Below are positions 1 through 6,025 of a stretch of DNA of 6,025 bases, one piece after another (positions within the stretch are counted from its first letter, which is position 1; every line of letters starts with the position of its first letter). Both the position numbers and the translations under genes were made by a program. Origin of the DNA: Phycisphaeraceae bacterium. GTDB taxonomy: Bacteria > Planctomycetota > Phycisphaerae > Phycisphaerales > Zrk34. The stretch is from contig JANQJT010000238.1 of assembly GCA_028281485.1 (NCBI GenBank), positions 1-6,025 of the forward strand, given 5' to 3'. The notes below the pieces were generated by a model. That model saw nothing but the letters and a program-made list of their open reading frames with translations, had not been told where the DNA came from and did not search any database.

Positions 1-2775
1 GATGGAGTCGCTGGTGAGGATGACGTAGACGTCGCCGAGCGCGGGGTTGTGTCCGCCGTCGAGCGCGAGGGTCAGTCCGCCGGCCAGGTCGGTGGCGCCG
101 GTGACGGCGATGGAGTCGAACTGGGGATCGAGGGGATCGGAGTTGTCGGTGCCGCCGAGGTCCATCTCGATCATTGCGCCTGCGACGTGCCAGAAGTTAC
201 CGGTGAGGTTCAGCGTGCCGGTGGGGTCGAGCACGACCGGCGGATCGCCGCCGCCGCCGGCGATGGTGCGGAAGCTGGCGGTCATGGACACGGCGTTGAA
301 GTGCGTGTTGCCGTTGGCGCCTTCCTGATCCCATCCGTAGATACGCACGTCGACCTCGTCGGTCGTCCACACGCCGCCGGTGTAGGAACCGTTGAGGACG
401 TGCGTCGAGGTATCGCCGGACGTGGTGTTCAGCGTGGCCAGCGCGTTACCGGCGGTGAATCCGTCGAGGCTGGTGAGGATGGCGTATTCCTGTGCGGCGC
501 CGGAGCCGTTGCGCCAGAGCTGGATGGAGACGGTGTCGACGAGCATCTCGATGCCGAAGACCGGATCGACCTTGAAGCCGAGGTAGTCGCCGTTCGTGAT
601 GGCGGTGGACAGGGTGGTGCCGTTGCCGGCGAAGCCGGTGACGTTGAACTCGTTGCCCGCGTTAGCGGCGTTGCGCGGCTGGACGCCCGGGCCGAAGTTG
701 AAGCCCTCGGTGAGGGTGAGGTGCTCGTAGAGCGTGCTGGTCTGCGTCAGCGGCGCGTTGTCTTGGATGCCGGTGAAGTCGAACACGATCGCGCTGATCA
801 CGCCGGTATCGACGCCTTGCGGGGGTTGGGGCGGGTCGGCCGGCTGGGGCAGGTCGCTGGGCAGACCGGGAGCGATCGTGCCGAAGTTGTAGACGTCGTC
901 TTCGACGGTGCCGTGGCCGGTCAGCTCACCGCCGGCCAGCACGTCGGTCCAGCGCCACGACTCGAGCGTGGCGTCGTCGAGGTGGATGCGGCCGCCGTTG
1001 TCGATACGCACCGCGTTGCGACCGGTCAGGGTTTTTTCGCGGTAGACGCGGACGGTCTGCTTGCCGCTGTCGCCCTGCACCTCGAAGCCGAGCGTGTCGA
1101 CGTCGTTGTTGGCCAGCGCCACGCGATCGGCGCCGGAGGTGTTGTTGACCGTCGTGGACCAGGTCTCGAACGGCTGGGAGCCGAGGTCCCAGTTGGTGCC
1201 GTTGTTCAGTTCATCGCCGTCGCCGCCGGTCCAGGCCGCGTACTGGTGGTCGTAGCTGGCGCCCTGCTCGACGCCCTCGGCCAGCGCGATCGCGGTCAGC
1301 TCAGCAACGAGATCGGCGTTGGCCTGGATGCCCTGATCGAGCTGGTTGTTCTCGTCGGGATCGGTGGCGAGGTTGTAGAGTCGGCGTTCGCCGTTGGAGA
1401 ACTTGATGAGTTTGTAGTCGTCGCGGAGGATGGCCCAGCGGGCGTCGAGGCCGTTGGGGTCGGGGCCGTCGCCCTCGTGGTGCTCAAAGATGAGGTAGTC
1501 GCGCGAGCGCTGGATGCCCTGCCCGGTCAGCAGCGGGGCGAGCGAGTGACCGTCGATGCCGACGGGCGCCTGCACGCCGGCCAGGTCTGCGACGGTGGCC
1601 ATGAAGTCGGTCAGGTCGGTCTGGTGATCGGTGGTCGTGCCGGGCGCGATCGTGCCTTCCCACACGGCGAACTGCGGCATCTGGATGCCGCCTTCCCACA
1701 GGTCACGCTTGCCGCCGCGCAGCTCGTCGTTGATGCCGAAGTGGTTTAGGCCGTCGACGGAGAAGTCGGCGTTGGTCGCGCCGTTGTCGCTGGTGAAGAC
1801 GATCAGGGTGTTGTCCATGATCGAGTCGGACTGGTTGCCGTCGCCGTTGGGATCGCGCAGCTTGTCAAACAGGTCGCCGATGGAGGCGTCCATGCGGGTG
1901 ATCATGGCCGCGTAGTACTGTTCCTTTGCGGTCCAGGAAGAGGTGTCCACGCCGGCGTAGGCGTCGAACCAGCCGGGCTCGAACTGGATGGCTTCCAGAT
2001 CGTTGTGGGGGATGGTGTAGTTGACCTGCATGAAGAAGGGGGCGGCGTCGTTGTAGTGGTCTTCGATGAACTGCTCGGACTCGGCGGCGATCACATCGTG
2101 CGTGTAGGTGTTGTGCAGGTTGGTGTTGCCGGGGCCGGTGTTGCCGAGGTCCATCTCGCTCAGTCCCGCGGTGACGGGGTTGCCGGTGGGATCGGTGGTC
2201 CAGAGGCTGCTGGTGTAGAAGCGGTGGGCGCGGGTGTGGTTGATGTACCCGGTGAACTCGTCGTAGCCCTGGGTGGTAGGGACGGCTGCGGTATCGGTAA
2301 CGGAGGGATTGATGCGCAGGTCGTTCTCCTTCGCCCCGCTGGTCTGCGTGCCGCCGGAGCCGCCGAAGCCCCACTTGCCGTAGACGCTGGTGTTGTAGCC
2401 GGCGCCTTTCATCACATCGCCGAGGGTGACGTCCTGGGCGCGCGGATTGACGGTGTTGCGATCGTTGGCGTTGTGGGCCTGATTGAAGCCGAGGTAGAGC
2501 ATGCCGCGGCTGGGGCTGCAGAGCGTGGCGGCGTAGGCCTTGTTGAAGGCCAGGCCGGACGCGGCCATGGCGTCGAGGTTGGGGGTCTTGATGTGCGGCA
2601 GGCTGGCCGACTCGCGCGCGAGTTGGCCGTAGAGGCCGATGCTGCCCTTGCCCAGGTCGTCGGCGAAGATGTGGATGATATTCGGACCATCCGCACGGAC
2701 CGCGGATGCCATGAGCGAGATGACCGCGACGGTCAGAAACAGCCTGCGAAAGACGCCAATCGATCGACGCAACAT
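1..2775 (-). CDS. Secreted sulfatase with C-terminal beta-solenoid region (C-terminus outside window)
   Basis: Predicted type I (formylglycine) sulfatase that hydrolyses sulfate esters, probably on polysaccharides, after export. The reading frame is open for 925 codons from the ATG at 2775 to the window edge with no stop. Residues 1-28 look like a signal peptide. The catalytic domain spans about 30-500: metal-binding DD at 39-40, CSPSR at 86-90 with Cys86 as the formylglycine site, GKW at 133-135, PH at 256-257, SDNG at 329-332, and RGGK at 353-356 followed by LWEGG. It closes with the usual LYNLATDPDE segment at 466-475. A WTGGDG...NW passage (515-529) then opens a region resembling the autotransporter-associated beta-strand repeats of planctomycete proteins, with GTIAPG at 632-637 and a second part from about 852. 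A separate beta-rich module lies between them. The substrate cannot be read from the sequence. Cys86 needs a formylglycine-generating enzyme encoded elsewhere. The start is supported by a GGAGGA ribosome binding site four bases upstream of the ATG followed directly by the signal peptide. Sulfatase family is near certain; specificity is unknown. Confidence 0.95.
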   Translation of the reverse strand, partial: MLRRSIGVFRRLFLTVAVISLMASAVRADGPNIIHIFADDLGKGSIGLYGQLARESASLPHIKTPNLDAMAASGLAFNKAYAATLCSPSRGMLYLGFNQAHNANDRNTVNPRAQDVTLGDVMKGAGYNTSVYGKWGFGGSGGTQTSGAKENDLRINPSVTDTAAVPTTQGYDEFTGYINHTRAHRFYTSSLWTTDPTGNPVTAGLSEMDLGNTGPGNTNLHNTYTHDVIAAESEQFIEDHYNDAAPFFMQVNYTIPHNDLEAIQFEPGWFDAYAGVDTSSWTAKEQYYAAMITRMDASIGDLFDKLRDPNGDGNQSDSIMDNTLIVFTSDNGATNADFSVDGLNHFGINDELRGGKRDLWEGGIQMPQFAVWEGTIAPGTTTDHQTDLTDFMATVADLAGVQAPVGIDGHSLAPLLTGQGIQRSRDYLIFEHHEGDGPDPNGLDARWAILRDDYKLIKFSNGERRLYNLATDPDENNQLDQGIQANADLVAELTAIALAEGVEQGASYDHQYAAWTGGDGDELNNGTNWDLGSQPFETWSTTVNNTSGADRVALANNDVDTLGFEVQGDSGKQTVRVYREKTLTGRNAVRIDNGGRIHLDDATLESWRWTDVLAGGELTGHGTVEDDVYNFGTIAPGLPSDLPQPADPPQPPQGVDTGVISAIVFDFTGIQDNAPLTQTSTLYEHLTLTEGFNFGPGVQPRNAANAGNEFNVTGFAGNGTTLSTAITNGDYLGFKVDPVFGIEMLVDTVSIQLWRNGSGAAQEYAILTSLDGFTAGNALATLNTTSGDTSTHVLNGSYTGGVWTTDEVDVRIYGWDQEGANGNTHFNAVSMTASFRTIAGGGGDPPVVLDPTGTLNLTGNFWHVAGAMIEMDLGGTDNSDPLDPQFDSIAVTGATDLAGGLTLALDGGHNPALGDVYVILTSDSI
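259..813 (-). other. Beta-rich module inserted in the sulfatase's C-terminal solenoid region
   Basis: Sulfatase residues about 655-839. The module begins with a VISAIVFDFTG strand, contains a GDYLGFKV strand at 729-736, an IQLWRNGSGAAQEYAILTSL stretch at 751-770 followed by DGF, and ends near FRTIAG at 835-840. It resembles a module I recall from secreted proteins with PEP-CTERM or similar sorting tails, in which an 'RSxxG...Y.V.SSLDGF' block is typical; this is memory, not a search. It is flanked by a proline-rich linker (638-654, PQPADPPQPPQ) and a GGGGDPP linker (840-846). A carbohydrate-binding or adhesive role is only a guess. Confidence 0.55.
2692..2775 (-). other. Signal peptide of the sulfatase
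   Basis: Residues 1-28 begin with a basic stretch (R3, R4, R10, R11), continue with a hydrophobic core from about L12 to A25, and end in VRA before DGPN, which fits signal peptidase I with V26 at -3 and A28 at -1. There is no lipobox cysteine and no twin-arginine motif of the full SRRxFLK type. Export by the Sec route is inferred; the mature enzyme would start at D29, just before the first catalytic-domain strand. Confidence 0.85.
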
Positions 2776-2778
2776 AAA

Positions 2779-2784
2779 TCCTCC
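2779..2784 (-). promoter_or_regulatory. Ribosome binding site of the sulfatase gene
   Basis: On the minus strand GGAGGA is followed by three bases and then the ATG at 2775. It is a near-perfect Shine-Dalgarno sequence, although the spacing is slightly short. It fixes the start codon and indicates that the sulfatase is translated on its own rather than through coupling to the distant ccoS. Confidence 0.8.
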
Positions 2785-2813
2785 AAGTACAAGGCCTTAA
2801 AGTGATAGGTGGG

Positions 2814-2850
2814 GGTGAGTGACTGGATGCAAATCGTTTCCAGTTTCACC
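2814..2850 (-). promoter_or_regulatory. Imperfect inverted repeat in the sulfatase leader
   Basis: On the minus strand the arms are GGTGA, one base, ACTGGA, an 11-base loop, TCCAGT, three bases, TCACC. This gives 11 paired positions broken by a 1/3 internal bulge. It ends 38 bases before the sulfatase ATG, and no T tract follows on either strand, so it does not look like a terminator. It could be an operator for a dimeric regulator or a hairpin in the 5' untranslated region. The role is inferred; the symmetry is seen directly. Confidence 0.4.
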
Positions 2851-2918
2851 GGATATCACGGCCTCGTGTTGATGCTTTACTATTGCCCAAAAACCCGTCT
2901 CAATCCAGTCGAAGCGGT

Positions 2919-2943
2919 AAAAAGGCGAGAAAATGTGATCGCC
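2919..2943 (-). terminator. Possible intrinsic terminator of the ccoI-ccoS unit
   Basis: On the minus strand GGCGA, a 10-base loop and TCGCC are followed at once by TTTTT. The stem is only five pairs but mostly G-C. It lies about 90 bases past the ccoS stop and ahead of the sulfatase leader, where a terminator would be expected. The short stem and long loop make this a modest candidate. Confidence 0.35.
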
Positions 2944-3030
2944 GTAAAGACGTATTTTTAAAGAATTTGCGTGTTTTTTTGTTAAGAGTGATCGGAGCCT
3001 GAATCGCGATATACCGCCAGAAGGATCGGC

Positions 3031-3207
3031 TTAGTCGGTATCCGGTGGGGGTGGGGTTTTTCCGGCCGGGTCATCGTCGTGCAGCATGCGGATCGATGGG
3101 GAGTCGACATCGTCGTACTGACCCTTGCGGACCGACCAGATGAACGCCCCCACGGCGATCGCCGCGAAAAGAACCGCCAGGGGCAGCACGATATAGATCA
3201 CCGACAT
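3031..3207 (-). CDS. ccoS: CcoS, cbb3-type cytochrome oxidase assembly protein
   Basis: A 58-residue protein from the ATG at 3207 to the TAA at 3031-3033. It has one membrane helix at about residues 4-25 (VIYIVLPLAVLFAAIAVGAF), then the family signature W24...KGQYDD at 28-33 followed by a PSIRML segment and acidic residues (D44-D46). Length and layout match CcoS, a small inner-membrane protein required for inserting heme and copper cofactors into the catalytic subunit of cbb3 oxidase in Rhodobacter and relatives. The C-terminal PPPPDTD tail is variable in the family. The gene starts three bases after the ccoI stop, the usual ccoI-ccoS order, so the two are surely cotranscribed. Identification rests on the motif and the neighbour together. 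Confidence 0.93.
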   Translation of the reverse strand: MSVIYIVLPLAVLFAAIAVGAFIWSVRKGQYDDVDSPSIRMLHDDDPAGKTPPPPDTD

Positions 3208-3210
3208 GGC

Positions 3211-5664
3211 TTAGGCCTCGTCAAACGTGTTGGCGCTCATGGCGATGAGCACCACGGTGAGCGAGCTGAGGGGCATGATCACCGCCGCGATCAGCGGTCC
3301 GATGATGCCCGCCGCGGCCAGCGCCACCGCGACGGCATTGTAGGCCAGCGAAACGCCCAGCGCGAGCCGAATCGTTCGAAGCGTGCGTTTGGCAGCGATG
3401 AATAGCCGGGTCACCCCGCCCAGGCCGGGTGAGGCGAAGTAGGCGTCGGCCGCGGCCAGCGCCGCCTCGGCGCCGCCGTGCACGGCCAGACCTACGCTGC
3501 TGGCCGCCATCGCCGCCGCGTCGTTCACCCCGTCACCCACCATCACCACCGGCCCGGCTTCGCCCAGCTCGCGCACCCGGTCCAGCTTGTCCTCGGGGCT
3601 CATGCCTCCCCGCGCGTCGGCTGGATCCAGGCCCAGTTGGCCTGCGATGTGGGACACGATCTCGGGGTGATCGCCCGAGGCGATGTGCAGTCGCCAACCC
3701 ATTTCCTGCAACGCATCGATGGCGCGGCGCGTTTCTTCACGCAGCGCATCACCGACACCCGCCACCGCTGACACGCCGCCATCGACCGCCACGACAACCG
3801 GTGTGAGCCGGTCGGTCAGGTTGCGCTGGATCTGTTCGGTTGCGGCGGGAGGAATCGTGATACCGAGTGATTCGATAAAGCTGACGCTGCCGATCGCGTA
3901 GGATCGGTCGCCCGCTGAGCCCTCGATGCCGTTGCTGCTGCGCTGAACGATTTGGGCGTCGATCGTTTCATCAACCTTGCCATCACCGGCCAGCGCATCG
4001 GCGACCGGGTGTTGACACTGTTTTTCCAACGCCGCGACCGCGGGGCGGATCGATTCGTCGCCCCACCACGACGCCAGTGTCATTCGGCCCTCGGTCAGCG
4101 TGCCGGTCTTGTCGAGCACGATCGTGCCACGGCCGGCCAGCTGCTCCAGCACGTGACCCGATTTGATCAAGACCTTGTTGCGCGCGGCGCGTCCGATCGC
4201 CACCGCCACCGCCAGGGGCGTAGCCAGTCCCAGCGCGCACGGGCAGGCCACGATCAGAAGCGCCACCGCGTGATCGACCGCCTCGGCGGGGTTGTGTGAC
4301 CACCACACCGCGAACGTCACCGCCGCGGCCAACGACACAACCACTACGAACCAGCCGGAGATGCGGTCGGCGAACTGCACGATGCGCGGCTTGTCACCGG
4401 CGGCGTGACTGACCAGCTCGATCAGTCGCGCCAGACGCGTGGCCTGGCCCGCCGCGTCGACGCGCACGCGGATCGGCGACGCGAGGTTGACCGAACCGGC
4501 GTTCACCGCGTCACCCTCGGTCACGGCGACCGGGATCGATTCCCCGGTGAGCAGCGCCCGATCGACCTCGCTGTTGCCTCGGCAGACCACGCCGTCGACC
4601 GGCACCGATCCGCCCGCGGGCACTTCCACGATCTCACCGGGTCGCAGCGATTCGATGGCGGTCTCGACGAGCTCGTCACCCTGCACGCGCAGCGCCGTGC
4701 GCGGCGTCAGCGCGTACAACGCGCTCAATCGCTCGTCGGCGCGGCGTTGCTGACGGTACTGGATGTACCGACCCAACAGCAGCAGAAACACCAACGCCGC
4801 CAGCGAGTCGAAGTACACCTCGCCGGATGCGGTGACGGTGTGCCAAGCGCCGGCGATCCCGCCCACGCCCAGGCCCAGGGCGATCGGCATGTCCATGTGC
4901 GGCACGCGCGTGCGCAGCGCCGCGATCGCCCCGCGGAAGAAAACGCGCCCCGGGCCCAGCAGCGCCACGATGCCGATCAACATGCTCGTCCAGCGCAGCA
5001 GCGATCGGTACGACTCGGCCATGCCCTGCGCGTCGCCGGCGTACAGCGCGATCGCCGCCAGCATCGCGTTGCCCGCACACGCGCCGGCTACGGCGATGCG
5101 GATCAGCTGCTTGCGGTTTTCCATGCGGTGCAGCTCGGTGTCGGTCGCGTCGTGCAGCGGGTGCGGCGGATAGCCGAGCCGATCGAGACGGCGGGCGACC
5201 TTCGACATCGGTGTCGCGGTGTCGTCCCACGTGATACGCGCGGTGTGTTGGCGGTAGTTCAGGCGACACTCGACCACGCCCGGCTCGATCATCGGCAACC
5301 GCTCGACCAGCCAGACGCAGGCGGTGCAGTGCACGCCTTCGAGGTACAGCTCGATGGTCTTCAGGCCGGCCGGTGACGTGGTGATGTGCTGTTCGGCGAA
5401 GTCGGGTTCGTCGAACTCTTTGTAGCTACGGCTGGTGGTTCGGGCCTGTTGCATGTCGCCCGTTGCGTCGTCGCGCAGCGTGTAGTAACCGTCGAGCCCG
5501 CAGGCGTGGATCATCTCGTAGACGGTGCGGCAGCCGTTGCAGCAGAACTGTTCGGCGGTGTCGGGTTCGACCAGGCCGCGCGGCACGGGCAGGCCGCAGT
5601 GCGTGCACGTGACGGGCTGGGTGGCGGGGTCCCCGGGCGCGATGGGGGCGGTGTCAGTGCTCAT
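3211..5664 (-). CDS. ccoI: CcoI/FixI copper-translocating P1B-type ATPase
   Basis: An 817-residue ATP-driven copper exporter of the inner membrane that supplies copper for cbb3 oxidase assembly. The N-terminus has a cysteine cluster typical of CcoI (C20xxC23 and C41, C42, C45; the ATPase-associated metal-binding domain), then a heavy-metal-associated domain at about 101-170 with CTAC at 113-116. Eight membrane helices are expected: four at about 188-303, two at about 437-490, two at about 765-810. Catalytic marks are TGES at 373-376, the intramembrane CPC at 474-476, DKTG at 518-521 with D518 phosphorylated, HP at 552-553, and GDGVND at 710-715. The copper-site residues Y775, N776, M797, S800 and S801 of the last two helices are present, so the pump looks intact. 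No strong ribosome binding site precedes the ATG at 5664, and the first 11 bases overlap the upstream SafE-like gene, which points to translational coupling. CcoI rather than CopA is favoured by the N-terminal cysteine cluster and the ccoS neighbour. Confidence 0.96.
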   Translation of the reverse strand: MSTDTAPIAPGDPATQPVTCTHCGLPVPRGLVEPDTAEQFCCNGCRTVYEMIHACGLDGYYTLRDDATGDMQQARTTSRSYKEFDEPDFAEQHITTSPAGLKTIELYLEGVHCTACVWLVERLPMIEPGVVECRLNYRQHTARITWDDTATPMSKVARRLDRLGYPPHPLHDATDTELHRMENRKQLIRIAVAGACAGNAMLAAIALYAGDAQGMAESYRSLLRWTSMLIGIVALLGPGRVFFRGAIAALRTRVPHMDMPIALGLGVGGIAGAWHTVTASGEVYFDSLAALVFLLLLGRYIQYRQQRRADERLSALYALTPRTALRVQGDELVETAIESLRPGEIVEVPAGGSVPVDGVVCRGNSEVDRALLTGESIPVAVTEGDAVNAGSVNLASPIRVRVDAAGQATRLARLIELVSHAAGDKPRIVQFADRISGWFVVVVSLAAAVTFAVWWSHNPAEAVDHAVALLIVACPCALGLATPLAVAVAIGRAARNKVLIKSGHVLEQLAGRGTIVLDKTGTLTEGRMTLASWWGDESIRPAVAALEKQCQHPVADALAGDGKVDETIDAQIVQRSSNGIEGSAGDRSYAIGSVSFIESLGITIPPAATEQIQRNLTDRLTPVVVAVDGGVSAVAGVGDALREETRRAIDALQEMGWRLHIASGDHPEIVSHIAGQLGLDPADARGGMSPEDKLDRVRELGEAGPVVMVGDGVNDAAAMAASSVGLAVHGGAEAALAAADAYFASPGLGGVTRLFIAAKRTLRTIRLALGVSLAYNAVAVALAAAGIIGPLIAAVIMPLSSLTVVLIAMSANTFDEA
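3216..3219 (-). promoter_or_regulatory. Ribosome binding site of ccoS inside the end of ccoI
   Basis: GAGG on the minus strand lies within the last sense codons of ccoI, eight bases before the ccoS ATG. It supports that start and suggests that ribosomes finishing ccoI help initiate ccoS. Confidence 0.6.
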
Positions 5665-6025
5665 CGGGATCGCAGCAGGGCGGCGTGGTAGGAATGGCGG
5701 GCGTGCCGTGGTCGTGATGCGCCGCCGGGTCGTGTGCGCCGTCGTGGGCCATGGCCGACATCTCCATGCGGCTGAAGATCGTCCACACGCCGAGGCAGAC
5801 GATCGCGATCGACATCACCATCGCCAGGCGCGGCTTGATCACACGCATCAGTGAGCCGACGCCCAGGCCCAGCCCCGCCAGGATCGGCACGGTGCCCAGC
5901 CAGAACGCCGCCATCACCGCGGCACCCATCAGCGGGTCGGCCGTGCCCGCGGCCACGACCGCGAACGCCCACAGCCATCCGCACGGCAGCAGCGTCGTCA
6001 GCAACCCGATCACCAGCGCCCGCCA
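5654..6025 (-). CDS. TauE/SafE-family membrane protein, C-terminal part (5' end outside window)
   Basis: The last 123 residues are visible, ending at the TGA at 5654-5656; the start lies beyond the right edge. The visible part holds LPCGW (visible residues 13-17) and GAAVMAAFWLGTVP (34-47), marks of the short TauE/SafE or DsbD-like transmembrane family found in cbb3 gene clusters. Three membrane helices are apparent at about 4-26, 35-57 and 68-84. The protein then ends in a 37-residue tail rich in Met, His and Cys. Family members next to ccoI are often annotated as sulfite exporters, but in this setting a role in copper handling or oxidase maturation is more plausible; that is inference. The 3' end overlaps ccoI by 11 bases. 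An internal GTG at 6013 could be read as a start but falls inside a conserved helix, and the frame is open upstream. Confidence 0.88.
   Translation of the reverse strand, partial: WRALVIGLLTTLLPCGWLWAFAVVAAGTADPLMGAAVMAAFWLGTVPILAGLGLGVGSLMRVIKPRLAMVMSIAIVCLGVWTIFSRMEMSAMAHDGAHDPAAHHDHGTPAIPTTPPCCDPDEH
5657..5767 (-). other. Met/His/Cys-rich C-terminal tail of the SafE-like protein
   Basis: The last 37 residues carry three Met in a MxMxxM arrangement, six His (including HHDH) and a CC pair, with many Asp and Pro. The tail follows the last visible helix and should be exposed to solvent. The composition is that of a flexible metal-binding segment, and the gene is coupled to a copper pump. Copper or another soft metal as ligand is inferred, not shown. 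Confidence 0.6.

Larger units (their letters stand above)
2785..3030. other. AT-rich intergenic region between ccoS and the sulfatase gene
   Basis: This 246-base stretch contains A and T runs (for example TATTTTTAAAG near 2950 and seven Ts near 2975) that contrast with the GC-rich genes on both sides, as expected for a promoter-bearing gap. Besides the stem-loop and the dyad listed separately I find no small gene with a credible start and ribosome binding site, and no RNA gene. The sulfatase promoter should lie here, but the best -35-like hexamer (TTGAGA, minus strand, 2898-2903) lacks a good -10 partner. Confidence 0.6.

Noticed and set aside
49..1749. Long plus-strand open frame of 566 codons
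   Set aside because: It lies wholly antisense to the sulfatase, whose translation shows recognisable domains. The antisense product is Val/Ala/Gly/Asp-rich with no family resemblance, as expected from a codon-biased GC-rich gene read backwards.
2005..2805. Plus-strand open frame of 266 codons
   Set aside because: Antisense to the N-terminal half of the sulfatase and running into its leader; same low-complexity Val/Gly/Ala composition and no recognisable domain.
2875..2903. Possible sulfatase promoter starting with TTGAGA on the minus strand
   Set aside because: At spacings of 15 to 17 bases the -10 candidates (TAGTAA, AGTAAA, GTAAAG) match TATAAT at three positions or fewer, so it is not better than chance.
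3044..3056. G-run (GGTGGGGGTGGGG) as a possible G-quadruplex
   Set aside because: It is the complement of the Pro codons in the CcoS tail and has too few separate G-tracts of three or more for a standard quadruplex.
4405..5376. Plus-strand open frame of 323 codons
   Set aside because: Antisense to ccoI; the product is Arg/Gln/His-rich with no membrane segments or motifs, while the minus strand encodes a full P-type ATPase.
1..5664. Sulfatase as part of the ccoI-ccoS operon
   Set aside because: A gap of about 250 AT-rich bases, a terminator-like stem-loop and a strong independent ribosome binding site separate them, and there is no known functional link.

Overview
The window carries four genes, all on the minus strand. 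Read in the direction of transcription (right to left) they are: the 3' part of a TauE/SafE-type membrane protein, a complete copper P-type ATPase of the CcoI/FixI type, a complete CcoS, and then, after an AT-rich gap of about 250 bases, a large secreted sulfatase whose C-terminus lies beyond the left edge. The DNA is GC-rich. The sulfatase continues into a glycine/asparagine-rich beta-solenoid region of the kind common in secreted proteins of Planctomycetota and related PVC bacteria. My best guess is a Planctomycetota member, perhaps of the Phycisphaerae, but no marker gene in the window proves this.

Right half (3031..6025): SafE-like protein, CcoI and CcoS form one tight transcription unit. 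The first two genes overlap by 11 bases and the last two are 3 bases apart. Together they fit the copper-delivery and maturation module of cbb3-type cytochrome c oxidase. CcoI moves copper across the inner membrane, CcoS is needed for cofactor loading of the oxidase, and SafE-like proteins often sit in the same clusters. The structural genes (ccoNOP, ccoG, ccoH) are not in the window; by gene order I expect them upstream, beyond the right edge.

Middle (2776..3030): the gap is visibly richer in A and T than the genes. It holds a modest terminator-like stem-loop for the cco unit, an imperfect 11-bp dyad 39 bases ahead of the sulfatase start, and a strong ribosome binding site for the sulfatase.

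Left part (1..2775): a signal peptide, a full sulfatase catalytic domain with the CSPSR formylglycine motif, and then a beta-solenoid passage that appears to be split by a roughly 185-residue beta-rich module. The sulfatase is probably transcribed separately from the cco genes and serves breakdown of sulfated polysaccharides outside the cytoplasm.

I saw no tRNA, rRNA, CRISPR array, insertion sequence or phage gene, and no convincing undescribed system. The most unusual points are the split solenoid, the Met/His/Cys-rich tail of the SafE-like protein and the leader dyad.
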